From: Myroides sp. 1354
Lineage (GTDB): Bacteria > Bacteroidota > Bacteroidia > Flavobacteriales > Flavobacteriaceae
Reading direction: 5' to 3'
Assembly (NCBI RefSeq): GCF_030324495.1
Contig: NZ_JACAGN010000004.1
Coordinates: 1-64,000, forward strand
Length of the DNA stretch: 64,000 nt
Shown: one piece after another, positions 19,801 to 28,766 of the stretch
Layout of the letters: each line of letters starts with the position of its first letter
How positions within the stretch are numbered: the first letter of the stretch is position 1
Made by a program: the position numbers and the translations under genes
The notes under the pieces: generated by a model
What the model saw: only the letters and a program-made list of their open reading frames with translations
What the model was told of the DNA's origin: nothing
Databases searched by the model: none

Positions 19801-21220
19801 GAACTTTACTCACTGCAGATGGTTTAGGAAAAGCGTATTTCCAACCTGCAGATGAGGCTGTTAGACCGGCTATGCAAGGAGATTTAGTAGGTGAAGCTGG
19901 AGTGATTAATATTTTAGGTGGTGGTGAGAATGTATTGTTTGGTGATCAAAATAAAAAGGTAACCATTGCCATTAACAAAGGTGGAGTAAAAGGCAAGCAC
20001 ATTGCTGCTGGAGCAGTTAAGAATATCAATATTGCCGATCAAACGATTGAAGCAACGAAACTTACTGCAGGAACTGGTGAGGCAAATCGCGTAGCCATGG
20101 CAAACGCGGCAGGGGAAGTGGTGTATCAAACTCTTTCTGCTGAAACCATGACGGAAAAAGGAGATATTACAACCGATCACATTATCACCGTATCAGATAA
20201 CGGGGTTGGAAAAGTACTAGCCGATGTTACCATAGGTATCGCTAATAATTCCATTCCTGCAACAAAATTAAATGGAGGTGGTGCTAATGCTAATACAGTA
20301 GCAATGGTTGGAGCAAATGGCACAACGGTAACTTATGAACCAATTACACCTGCAAAAATTTCCAACAAAGGAAAAATCACAACCGATAATATTATTGTGG
20401 TTGATAATGGCGTAGACAAAGTATTGGGTGATTTAAAATTGAGTATTCAAAATCAAGGAATCACAACAACCCAATTGGCCAATGAAGCAGTTGGTACAGC
20501 ACAAATAAAAAATCAATCCGTTACGATTGAGAAAATATCAGCTGAGGGAATTACAGCAGCGAGTATGCTTGTAACTCAAGGCAATGGCGTAGCGGAATGG
20601 GCAGAACTTGGAGATATTGTTAGTCAAACAGCAGGTGATTTAACAACAGATAGTATCATTCAAATCACTAGTGGTGATGGAGAAAAAGCCTTATTGAAAG
20701 ATGTAACTTTAGGTATAGCGAATCAAAGTATCACCAGTGATAAATTAAGCTCAAAAATCAATGGTGTAAACAAGGGTGAAAATTATTTACTTGTAACAAA
20801 CAATGCAGGAGGTTTTGATTATGTCCTAAAAGAAGCCGTACAAGCAGGTGGTGAAGATTTAGAACTGGGATCCGCTTTAGTATTTACAGAGGATACAACT
20901 GGATTGAATGCGGTGTTAGCTCCAACTAAAATTGATGTTGCTCCAGGTGGAATTGGAACAGACAAATTAGCAAATGGCGCTGTTACACCAGCAAAGATTA
21001 CGGCTGAAAATGCAGCTGAAAATACAGTATTAACCGCTAATAACGATGGTACAGTGGCTTTTAAAGCCTTGAGTAATACCGCTTTTGAAGGACAAGGAGA
21101 AGACCTGACAACAGATGGATCAATTGTAGTAGCTGAAAATAACAAAGCCTTATTGGCAACGACAGCTATTTCCATTGCAGAAGCAGGCGTATCCAATAAA
21201 CACATCCAAGATAAAGCAGT

Positions 21221-21252
21221 AACGCCAAGCAAAATTAACGCCAAGCAAAATT
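21221..21252 (+). repeat. 16-bp perfect tandem duplication causing the adhesin frameshift
   Basis: The unit AACGCCAAGCAAAATT occurs at 21221-21236 and 21237-21252. Sixteen is not a multiple of three. The second copy puts a TAA stop at 21252-21254. With one copy the protein reads AVTPSKINAIAGTDN and continues to 22968. Confidence 0.95.
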
Positions 21253-21321
21253 AACGCTATTGCAGGAACAGATAATGCTCCAACCGGAACGGTATTAACC
21301 GCTGATGGAAATGGAAATGCT

Positions 21322-22968
21322 ATGTTCCAATCCTTTGAAGTATTGGCAACAACACAAGGAAAAGCTTTGTTAAGTGATCCTTCAATTTCAGTTTCACCAG
21401 CATCAAACAAAGCTGCTTTACAAGATCTTAGTATCAGTGTAACTAAAGGCGGTATTAAAAAAGAACATATCGCTACTCGCAATGTTACCTTAGATAAATT
21501 AAGTACAGATGATGCGGAATATGGATTGATTTTAGGTACCGATGGACAAGGCGGAGTTGAGTTAGTCAATATGGTGGATATGGTGGCCGAATCAGGTAAA
21601 CGTCTAACAGGTGGTACGGGAATTTCCGTGACAGGTGTGAATGCTGGGCATGCTTTATTAGCAGAAGCAACGGTTAGTATTATCGATGAAGGAGTATCTG
21701 AAGCTAAATTAGGGGTGAATGCGGTAACGGAATTAAAAATTGCCGATAAAAATGTAACCGCAGCAAAATTGAGCTCTAAAGTAGGAAGCACGTTCACACG
21801 TAGTGGACATGTATTAACTTCTGATGGTAGAGGAGGAGTGTCTTTTGAAGCAGCAGCTGCAACAGAAGCAACGGGTAAAATTGACGGTGGAACTTCGCCA
21901 ATTAGTGTGGTAAATGGAGATAATACCGTAGCACATGATGTCGAATTAAGCTTGAAACCAACTTCAATTGACGCATCTTATTTAGCCAATGGAGCAGTAA
22001 CTACAAGCAAGATTGCAGAAGAAGCTGTAACGGCAACCAAAATTAAAACAGCCCAACTTCAAGATGGACACTTTACAACGGGAGCAGTAAAATCAAGAGC
22101 AATTGCTGATGGAGCAGTAATAGCAAGAACGATTGCCACTGGCGCTGTAGGTAATGCCGAACTAGCAACAAATGCAGTTACTGAAGAAAAAATAAAAACC
22201 AATGCTGTAACCTACGATAAAATTAAACCAGAGTCTATTTATGGCAATGTAGTAAAAGACAAAGGAATTACAGTAAGTAAAATTGATCCAGTAAATGCAA
22301 CAACGGGACATGTCTTGACAGTGAAATCTAATGGAACAGTAGCATTTGAAGCACCAACTGGAGCAAGTATCACCAAAGGAAACTTAAATAGTAGTTCAAC
22401 CATTGAAGTGACAAACGGAACAGAGGCTGTATTTAAAAATGTAGAGTTAAAAGTAAAAGGAGCATCAATCAAAAACGAACATATTGCTTACAATGCTATT
22501 GGATTCGAAGAACTAGAAGCAGATGCAATCTATGGTTCCGTAATTAAAGACGAAGGAGTATCCGCAGAAAAAATATCGTCCAAAGATGAAGATGACGATA
22601 ACACACCTGCAGGATTTGTATTGACTTCAGATGGAACTGGAGGGGCTTCTTTCCAAAAAGCCGCGGGTGGAAATTCAGGATTTTTCTATTCCCCTTCTTT
22701 TGTGGTTGATGTGTATCCAGGTAGTCGAGGTGAAAAAAATGTGTATACTATTTACAAAGACCAATTCCAAGGAGCGATCTCTTCTCGTTCAGCAGCAAGT
22801 CTAACGATATATGAAGCGAATGAATTAGATTTCTTTATCCTGTATTATGATGAAGATGTATTTGAAAATGTATCTATTGGTCAAGATGGATTATTAAAGT
22901 ATAGTGTTAAACGCGATGCAGAAGTAACTGCCGCTACTTTCTTCAATGTGGCCATGCAATTGAGATAA
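21322..22968 (+). CDS. 3' portion of the split adhesin (internal open frame)
   Basis: This 548-residue open frame is the C-terminal quarter of the adhesin. Its first ATG is an internal Met (AMFQSFEV in the joined protein). It has no signal peptide, so it is unlikely to be exported or useful alone. It continues the short repeats with AVTTSKIAEEAVTATKI and KIDP or KISS elements. It ends in a distinct domain of about 100 residues (FFYSPSFVVDVYPGSRG to FFNVAMQLR), which probably caps the stalk. No T9SS sorting tail was recognised. Another gene starts 76 bases on, after a hairpin. Confidence 0.55.
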   Translation: MFQSFEVLATTQGKALLSDPSISVSPASNKAALQDLSISVTKGGIKKEHIATRNVTLDKLSTDDAEYGLILGTDGQGGVELVNMVDMVAESGKRLTGGTGISVTGVNAGHALLAEATVSIIDEGVSEAKLGVNAVTELKIADKNVTAAKLSSKVGSTFTRSGHVLTSDGRGGVSFEAAAATEATGKIDGGTSPISVVNGDNTVAHDVELSLKPTSIDASYLANGAVTTSKIAEEAVTATKIKTAQLQDGHFTTGAVKSRAIADGAVIARTIATGAVGNAELATNAVTEEKIKTNAVTYDKIKPESIYGNVVKDKGITVSKIDPVNATTGHVLTVKSNGTVAFEAPTGASITKGNLNSSSTIEVTNGTEAVFKNVELKVKGASIKNEHIAYNAIGFEELEADAIYGSVIKDEGVSAEKISSKDEDDDNTPAGFVLTSDGTGGASFQKAAGGNSGFFYSPSFVVDVYPGSRGEKNVYTIYKDQFQGAISSRSAASLTIYEANELDFFILYYDEDVFENVSIGQDGLLKYSVKRDAEVTAATFFNVAMQLR

Positions 22969-22979
22969 GACTAAATCAG

Positions 22980-23025
22980 AAGATTCCCTTCGTTTTTATG
23001 TATACTATAGAAACGAAGGAGTCTT
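22980..23025 (+). promoter_or_regulatory. Imperfect hairpin between adhesin and lectin genes
   Basis: CCTTCGTTT pairs with AAACGAAGG and the arms extend imperfectly to AAGA and TCTT. There is no T-run, so it is more likely an mRNA stability or processing hairpin than a terminator. It suggests the adhesin and lectin genes share a transcript. Confidence 0.45.
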
Positions 23026-23044
23026 AACTTTATGTAAGAAAAAT

Positions 23045-24598
23045 ATGAAATATACTATAGGAATATTACTTATTGGTTTATGGGCGTGTCAAGGGTTGTC
23101 AGCTCAAGAAATGAATAGAACATTTCCCTATCATGCCTCGTTGACTGGAACTTCTGCTCCCAATAATATTGTAGAACAAATTAAAAGTGGTGCACCAACA
23201 GGAAGCAATAGATATACCAGAGATGGGCTACAGTTGACTTATGATAATACCAAAAAAGCATTGAGCGGATTTTACCTCAAAGATTTAGAGGTACCAATGA
23301 ATTATGCTATTGAAGTTGATTTTGAATTTGCAACATTGGATGGTAAAGAATACTATGGACATTATGGAGACGGAATTAGTCTTTTCTTATTTGATGCTAA
23401 TGCTTCTTTTGATCTAGGAAGCTATGGTTCTGGACTAGGTTATGCGTACAACAGCTCAACAGGAAGTAGACAAGCGGGATTGAATGGTGCCTATTTAGGG
23501 GTAAGTTTAGATGTATATGGTGATTCAAGGGAAAGAATGAATTCGGTTAACAATAAGCGAGAAGGAATATCAGGTATTACTTTTCAACGAGAAGATAGTC
23601 ATATAACGATTCGAGGTGGACAACATCAAAATGATCGATACAAAGGGTATCCTGTCATTTATACCCAACAAACAAATTGGGGAAATCAATCCAACGCTAA
23701 TGCTGCTACTGCGAAGCTGGACTTTAATACAGGTGAATATGAAGAAGATTCTTATGCGCCAAGTTTACCCCATTTGCGAACGGAGTATGCTAACACATTG
23801 AGATTTTATAGGTTTAATTTTGTTTACAACCCCATTCACAGCGAATATGATGAAAGAGGAACTATGTTGCAATTCTATTTAAGAAATGATAGTGGAGTGA
23901 TTCACGGAGGAAATTCAGAAGCTCTTTTCCTTCAAACTGAATTTCGTACCAAAGATGAAAATGGAAGTTTGTATACGTTTAAAGGAAAGAATATCGATTC
24001 ATATAAAATTGGAATTGCTGGAACAACGGGAGATGCCACCGAAACTCATCTAGTCAAGAATGTTAATGTCCGATTGACTCATGCACCTGAAACCAAAGAC
24101 AAGAAGGTACTTCTTTGCCTAACGGATGGAGGAGATGATCGCACGCGTTGGGCTAAATTAGAAAAACCATTTGACGGTTCTACGTTTTATGTTGGAGATC
24201 CTGGAGATCCTGGACGTCCTAAATCTGGAAATACGTACAATCACATTGATTTTGAATCGGTTCGTTTAGAAGATAAATATGGTTATCCTTTAAATTATAG
24301 GACAGAGGAACACACAACAACTTGGAGTCAAATTTACGATGAACCAGGGGTTGGTGAGTGGGATTTAACCTACAATGAATTTAGTGCTACTTTGTATTTC
24401 ACACCTGCGAATCGAATCATGGAGGAAGGCGATTATGATGTTTATATTTCGGCAAAAAGTGTAGAAAAAAACGATGGCAGTCCTTTTGCATATGAAGATT
24501 ATCGAAGTAGACCAACTAAGATAACGGTTCAAGCAAGGCATTGTAAATCGGTTGTCAATCCGAGTATGCCCATTCGAGTGGTAGAAGAAGAAGATTAA
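23045..24598 (+). CDS. Secreted L-type lectin-domain protein
   Basis: A 517-residue exported protein with a signal peptide (residues 1-20, ending LSAQ). Residues about 30-330 look like a bacterial L-type (legume-like) lectin fold: the DFEFATLDG, HYGDGISLFLFDAN, GSGLGYAYN and GAYLGVSLDVYGD motifs follow the usual order of the carbohydrate-binding jelly roll. The last 170 residues (DKKVLLCLTDGGDD onward, GDPGDPGRPKSG) are a separate beta-rich part I do not recognise. It lies 76 bases after the giant adhesin. A sugar-binding surface role with the adhesin is likely but inferred. A terminator follows. Confidence 0.75.
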   Translation: MKYTIGILLIGLWACQGLSAQEMNRTFPYHASLTGTSAPNNIVEQIKSGAPTGSNRYTRDGLQLTYDNTKKALSGFYLKDLEVPMNYAIEVDFEFATLDGKEYYGHYGDGISLFLFDANASFDLGSYGSGLGYAYNSSTGSRQAGLNGAYLGVSLDVYGDSRERMNSVNNKREGISGITFQREDSHITIRGGQHQNDRYKGYPVIYTQQTNWGNQSNANAATAKLDFNTGEYEEDSYAPSLPHLRTEYANTLRFYRFNFVYNPIHSEYDERGTMLQFYLRNDSGVIHGGNSEALFLQTEFRTKDENGSLYTFKGKNIDSYKIGIAGTTGDATETHLVKNVNVRLTHAPETKDKKVLLCLTDGGDDRTRWAKLEKPFDGSTFYVGDPGDPGRPKSGNTYNHIDFESVRLEDKYGYPLNYRTEEHTTTWSQIYDEPGVGEWDLTYNEFSATLYFTPANRIMEEGDYDVYISAKSVEKNDGSPFAYEDYRSRPTKITVQARHCKSVVNPSMPIRVVEEED

Positions 24599-24603
24599 AA
24601 ACA

Positions 24604-24643
24604 GAAAAAAAAGTAGTATGATCATTTCATACTACTTTTTTTT
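24604..24643 (+). terminator. Terminator of the adhesin-lectin locus
   Basis: AAGTAGTATGA and TCATACTACTT form the stem, followed by nine T residues, shortly after the lectin stop. The preceding A-run makes it potentially bidirectional. Confidence 0.88.
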
Positions 24644-24718
24644 TATGGAACTTATCTTGACTTTTTTTAACCAATTAGAAAAAGTCAAAATGAGTTCTGG
24701 ATACAATAAATTAAAAGT

Positions 24719-24937
24719 TTACTCTTCTAAACCATTTTCTTTTAACAAAGCCTCTGCCTTAGTTAAATCATTTTCCTCAACCAATACGTGAACGGCCTTG
24801 CCTAAAGTTCCATATCCTGCACTGCGTCCTGCTTCAATATCATCACGGATAATATAAGCTATGTTGTTTTCTTCTAATAAGTTGCGTACGGCTAAAACCA
24901 TCACTTCACTACCTGCGAATAATTTCTTGTGATTCAT
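24719..24937 (-). CDS. DUF2007 domain-containing protein (putative signal-transducing protein)
   Basis: A 72-residue cytoplasmic protein with the DUF2007 pattern: LFAGSEVMVLAVRNLLEENNI, an RDD segment, then HVLVEENDLTKAEALLKE. The family resembles the PII-like ferredoxin fold and is linked to signal transduction without a proven role. It is a single small gene divergent from the threonine aldolase-like gene. Confidence 0.85.
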   Translation of the reverse strand: MNHKKLFAGSEVMVLAVRNLLEENNIAYIIRDDIEAGRSAGYGTLGKAVHVLVEENDLTKAEALLKENGLEE

Positions 24938-25076
24938 ATCCTTCTATTTTTACTTAAAAGTACACTTTTTAAATGGAAAAAAAGAAAGTATACCTATCTT
25001 TTTTAACAAACTTTTCGCTTGAAGTACCCTATTTTGGTGAGAAAGTTCTATTTTTACTTGATACAAGAACATCGCT

Positions 25077-26099
25077 ATGTACAACCTCAAAATAGATTAT
25101 GCAGAGGGAGCTCACCCTGCAATTTTAGATCAATTACTCGAAACAAACTTTATACAACAAAACGGATACGGCTTGGATGAATATACCGTACAAGCAAAGG
25201 CAATTTTACGTGCAAAAATGAACCAAGCGAAAGCTGAGATTTTCTTTGTATCAGGGGGAACGCAAGCCAATCTATTGGTGATTTCCTTTTTATTGCGACC
25301 GCATGAGGCTGTAATTAGTGCCAATACAGGGCATATTTATGCCAATGAAACAGGAGCAATTGAAGCAACAGGACACAAAGTAATTCCCATTGAAAGTAAA
25401 GACGGAAAGCTAACTCCAACGCAAATCAAGCAAACCCTAGCGACATTTCAACTGCGTCCTCATGTCGTAAAACCAAAAGTAGTTTATATTTCCAATACTA
25501 CCGAAATCGGAACTGTATACACAGAAAGAGAACTACAAGACTTGTCTGCGCTTTGTAAAGCTGAAGGACTTCTCCTATTTATGGATGGTGCGCGTTTAGG
25601 TCATGCCCTGACAGCGCCAAATAACGATCTAAGTTTGGAGCGAATTGCGGAACTAGTTGACGTTTTCTATATTGGAGCAACTAAAAATGGCGCTTTATTT
25701 GGTGAAGCTATCATTTTTCCTAACCCACAATTGGCACTTGATTTTGATTATAACCTCAAACAAAAAGGTGCTCTTTTTGCAAAGGGAAGAGTATTAGGCA
25801 TTCAATTCTTAGCACTGTTTGAAGAAGATTTATATTTTAAATTAGCTAAAGACGCTAATGAAATGGCTATGAAACTAGCCCAAGCATTCGAAGAGAAAGG
25901 CTATTCTTTTTTAGTTGAACCTTCTAGCAATCAAATCTTTCCGATTCTACCTATAGCATTGATTCAACGCCTACAAGAAAAATTCGATTTCTACGTATGG
26001 AAATCTATCAATGCAGAATATGCCGCGGTGCGTTTAATTACTTCTTGGACAACAGATGATTTAATGCTAGATGTTTTCATCGCTATGCTAAATGAATAA
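25077..26099 (+). CDS. Threonine aldolase family protein (PLP-dependent beta-eliminating lyase fold)
   Basis: A 340-residue fold-type I PLP enzyme that most likely splits L-threonine or L-allo-threonine into glycine and acetaldehyde. Visible motifs are FFVSGGTQANLLV near 60, HIYANETGAIEA near 87, the cofactor-binding Asp in LFMDGARLGHAL near 172, and the Schiff-base Lys in YIGATKNGALFGEA near 202. Length is typical. It is followed five bases later by a HAD phosphatase, so the two are co-transcribed. Low-specificity aldolase is the best guess; other beta-eliminating lyases of the fold cannot be excluded. Confidence 0.87.
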   Translation: MYNLKIDYAEGAHPAILDQLLETNFIQQNGYGLDEYTVQAKAILRAKMNQAKAEIFFVSGGTQANLLVISFLLRPHEAVISANTGHIYANETGAIEATGHKVIPIESKDGKLTPTQIKQTLATFQLRPHVVKPKVVYISNTTEIGTVYTERELQDLSALCKAEGLLLFMDGARLGHALTAPNNDLSLERIAELVDVFYIGATKNGALFGEAIIFPNPQLALDFDYNLKQKGALFAKGRVLGIQFLALFEEDLYFKLAKDANEMAMKLAQAFEEKGYSFLVEPSSNQIFPILPIALIQRLQEKFDFYVWKSINAEYAAVRLITSWTTDDLMLDVFIAMLNE

Positions 26100-26104
26100 C
26101 TAAA

Positions 26105-26959
26105 ATGGAACACGTATTTATTACCGATTTAGATGGAACTCTACTCAATAATCAGGGCTATTTAAGCTATGATAGCGAACAAATACTCAACGAAATTAGT
26201 GTATCAACTCCTCACAAAATAGCGTTTGCCACAGCAAGAGGATTGACTAGTGCAGCTAAAGTGATACAGCATGTCGATTGGAATTTTCCCGTAATTTTAA
26301 ACAATGGAGCCGTTATTTACGATTGGCCAACTCAACGCGTATTAGAAATTAAGGGAATTGAATCTCCACTTGTTCAATTGGCATTGGAATTGGCAACAGT
26401 CAAAGGCCTTTCGCCTTTGATTTTTACGTTAAATGAGCAGTTTGAAGAAGGGATTTTTTATCAGACTAATCCCAGTGCCGGATTACAGTATTTCATACAA
26501 CTAAGACCCAATGACCCTCGTTTTATAGAAGTACCCGATTTAAAATTACAAACTTTAACTTGGAATACACAAGCTTTGGTGATGATGTTTATTGGCGACT
26601 ATGATACCTTAGTGCCCTTAAAGTTGTATTTACAAGAACACTATAATGAAAATCTTAAGTGCTTATTGATGCAAGATCAATACATTCCCAATCACTTTGT
26701 ATTAGAAGTGTCTAACGCTAATGCAACCAAAGAGAAAGCGATTGCGTATTTACAAGAACAATATAATATTAAAGGAGAACAATTGCATCTATTCGGGGAT
26801 AATCTAAATGATCAAGGCATGCTGAAATTGGAAGCCAATACCTATGCTGTAGGTAATGCACATCCTGAAATTTTACAGTTGGCGCAGCATAGGATTCCAA
26901 CAAACGAACAAGATGGAGTAGCTCAGACCATTAAACTCCTTGTAAATCAAATACTATAG
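26105..26959 (+). CDS. HAD superfamily hydrolase, Cof type
   Basis: A 284-residue haloacid-dehalogenase-like phosphatase with the C2 cap of Cof/YbjI enzymes. Motif I is DLDGTLL with Asp8 and Asp10, motif II is in FATARGLTSAAKV, motif III is Lys in ATKEKAIAYL and motif IV is LFGDNLNDQGML near 231. It probably dephosphorylates sugar phosphates or a cofactor (FMN, PLP); the substrate is not predictable. It is translated from the same message as the threonine aldolase-like gene. Confidence 0.9.
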   Translation: MEHVFITDLDGTLLNNQGYLSYDSEQILNEISVSTPHKIAFATARGLTSAAKVIQHVDWNFPVILNNGAVIYDWPTQRVLEIKGIESPLVQLALELATVKGLSPLIFTLNEQFEEGIFYQTNPSAGLQYFIQLRPNDPRFIEVPDLKLQTLTWNTQALVMMFIGDYDTLVPLKLYLQEHYNENLKCLLMQDQYIPNHFVLEVSNANATKEKAIAYLQEQYNIKGEQLHLFGDNLNDQGMLKLEANTYAVGNAHPEILQLAQHRIPTNEQDGVAQTIKLLVNQIL

Positions 26960-27103
26960 AAAAAAGAGATAGACCGCTTGTGCACACAAAAGGAAATTAT
27001 AGTATTCCCTATTTTTTTTATACCTTCGGCTTTTCTTTTTCCAATCCTATATTGGAGGCAGAAAATCAAGTAAACCAACAATAAAAACTAAAAACATAAA
27101 TTC

Positions 27104-28090
27104 ATGAAATTAGCTAGTATTAACAATGGCACAAGAGATGGTCAATTAGTCGTTGTTTCAAAAGACTTGTCAAAAGCAGTTGTAGTAACTGAAATTGCAG
27201 CTACAATGCAAGCAGCATTAGATCAATGGGCAACCAATGAACCACTTTTAAAAGAAGTGTATGACAACTTAAACGCAGGAAAGCTATCTAATACCATCGA
27301 TTTTACAACAGCTAAAATAATGGCACCAATTCCACGTGCATACCACTGGGCGGATGGAAGTGCTTATGTAACACACGTTGAATTAGTTCGCAAAGCTAGA
27401 AACGCAGAATTACCAGAGTCATTCTGGACAGATCCATTGATGTATATGGGAGCATCTGATGCATTTATTGGTGCAACAGATGATATCTTAATCGAAAAAG
27501 AAGAGTGGGGAATTGACTTCGAATCAGAAGTAGCCGTTATTACTGATGACGTACCTCCAGGAGTAGATGCTCAAACTGCTTTGAAACACATTAAATTGGT
27601 TACGATTTTAAATGATGTTTCGTTGAGAAACTTAATCCCTGCAGAATTGGGTAAACAATTCGGATTCTATCAATCAAAACCATGGACTACTTTTGCTCCT
27701 GTAATGGTTACGTTAGATGAACTAGGAGAGGATTGGAAAGAAGGAAAATTGCATTTACCACTTCACTCAACGTTGAATGGTATTTTAGTAGGATCGCCAA
27801 ATGCTGGAGTCGATATGACATTCAACTTCGGACAATTAGTAGCACACGCAGCTAAAACACGTTCGTTAATGGCTGGAACAGTAATCGGATCAGGAACAGT
27901 AGCTAACCAAGGTAGCCCATCTGGATCAAGCTGTTTAGCAGAAGTACGATGCCTTGAAACCATTAAAGATGGTAAGCCATCAACACCATTCATGCAATTC
28001 GGAGACCGCATCGAAATTGAAATGATGGATAAAGAAGGAAAAAGTATCTTTGGAAGAATCAACCAAGTAGTAAAAGAATACAAAAAATAA
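27104..28090 (+). CDS. Fumarylacetoacetate hydrolase family protein
   Basis: A 328-residue protein with the FAH fold, which hydrolyses or decarboxylates beta-keto acids. Metal-binding residues are in GIDFESEVAVI (ExE, about 142-152) and the PSGSSCLAEVRCLETI and GDRIEIEMMD segments near the C-terminus. It resembles the roughly 330-residue bacterial FAH-like enzymes; some act in tyrosine breakdown. No other tyrosine pathway gene is nearby, so the substrate is open. A terminator follows directly. Confidence 0.88.
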   Translation: MKLASINNGTRDGQLVVVSKDLSKAVVVTEIAATMQAALDQWATNEPLLKEVYDNLNAGKLSNTIDFTTAKIMAPIPRAYHWADGSAYVTHVELVRKARNAELPESFWTDPLMYMGASDAFIGATDDILIEKEEWGIDFESEVAVITDDVPPGVDAQTALKHIKLVTILNDVSLRNLIPAELGKQFGFYQSKPWTTFAPVMVTLDELGEDWKEGKLHLPLHSTLNGILVGSPNAGVDMTFNFGQLVAHAAKTRSLMAGTVIGSGTVANQGSPSGSSCLAEVRCLETIKDGKPSTPFMQFGDRIEIEMMDKEGKSIFGRINQVVKEYKK

Positions 28091-28094
28091 GAGT

Positions 28095-28126
28095 AAAAAA
28101 GGAGCGAATTTTCGCTCCTTTTTTTA
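28095..28126 (+). terminator. Terminator of the FAH-family gene
   Basis: AAGGAGCGAA and TTCGCTCCTT form the stem with almost no loop, followed by seven T residues, five bases after the stop codon. Confidence 0.88.
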
Positions 28127-28135
28127 TGGGGAAAG

Positions 28136-28259
28136 GTTATCAGTTATCAGTTAATTTTCTGATTTAAGGATATATTTTCTTTAATCGATAATCTGGCAAA
28201 AAAGCAACTTGCAAAAAAGCGAAAAAGCAAATCTAAAGGTTATCGGTTATCAGAAATCA
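28136..28259. repeat. Dispersed intergenic repeat copy B, bracketed by heptanucleotide repeats
   Basis: GTTATCA twice then GTTAATT (28136-28156) leads into a stretch matching 7221-7308 base for base at offset 20920 (28141-28228). Then come GTTATCG, GTTATCA, GAAATCA (28239-28259). The heptad units at both ends suggest the element was built or spread with them. Confidence 0.6.
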
Positions 28260-28289
28260 GTTTTTCTTTAATAGAGAATTTCTTCCACA

Positions 28290-28390
28290 AACAACGCACA
28301 CCAAACACCAAACAACGCACACCAAACACCAAACAACGCATACCAAACACCAAACAACGCACACCAAACACCAAACAACGAACAACAATC
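28290..28390. repeat. 21-bp tandem repeat
   Basis: The unit AACAACGCACACCAAACACC plus one A begins at 28290, 28311, 28332, 28353 and 28374, giving nearly five copies with one C-to-T change in the third. The minus-strand open frame across it (LFGVWCA repeated) is a by-product of the period being a multiple of three. Confidence 0.9.
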
Positions 28391-28639
28391 AACTGAGCTC
28401 CCTATATCCACGTTTGAGTGTTTGTATTTTTCCGTTTCAGTTTGTTTTTTTAAAGCCATACTCAAAATAGCAGTACTATTGTACTAGGTTAAAACTTGTG
28501 AAGGAAAAAAAGTGAACGCCTATTTTTAGTAGAATATCTTTTTTGATATAAAATGGTTGAGTTAAAATTTTATTCGATATTCTTACCCTATAGAACGTTT
28601 ATTTTCTTTTACTAGGTTAGTAATTGATAAGGTGAATGA
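28391..28639. other. Non-coding gap before the toxin module
   Basis: No gene was seen. ACTAGGTTA occurs twice, at about 28482 and 28613. The gap lies between the 21-bp repeat and the first of the two twin terminators, and may be decayed sequence. Confidence 0.4.
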
Positions 28640-28674
28640 GAAGAACAAACTTGTAATGAGTTTGTTCTTTTTTT
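28640..28674 (+). terminator. Upstream twin terminator of the zeta-toxin module
   Basis: GAACAAACT and AGTTTGTTC form the stem followed by seven T residues. It matches the terminator at 29543-29579 except in the loop (TGTAATG against TATTATG), although no gene ends just before it. Confidence 0.8.
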
Positions 28675-28766
28675 ATGCATTCATTTTTAGATATGGAGCG
28701 CTATTAGCCATGAAGCAGCGATTATATATTTTATATAAAGCTTAAAATATATTGTATATTTGTTAG

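Larger units (their letters stand above)
16875..22968 (+). pseudogene. Giant modular surface adhesin, frameshifted by a 16-bp tandem duplication
   Basis: Two open frames (16875-21254, 1459 aa; 21322-22968, 548 aa) are one gene. Removing one copy of the 16-base duplication at 21221-21252 joins them into about 2,025 codons with the repeat pattern intact across the junction. The N-terminus is a signal peptide (residues 1-19) followed by VGIGTANPNPASLLDIEAK, the stalk start of many Bacteroidota surface proteins. Modules of about 170-195 residues recur at roughly 150, 318, 515, 682 and 870 (Y-x-F-RD followed by VIENITEIL, then ITPTKIAPG-like and LLVT-VEWV segments). Shorter AVTTAKI/LLVTxxGxV repeats follow. 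This resembles tail-fibre or adhesin stalks. It could be phase-variable rather than dead. The partner is probably the lectin gene downstream. Confidence 0.85.

Noticed and set aside
28290..28390. Possible CRISPR array
   Set aside because: Units are directly joined with no spacers and no cas genes are near.
28268..28465. Minus-strand 65-residue ORF with LFGVWCA repeats
   Set aside because: It is a by-product of the 21-bp tandem repeat (period a multiple of three); no start signal or family.
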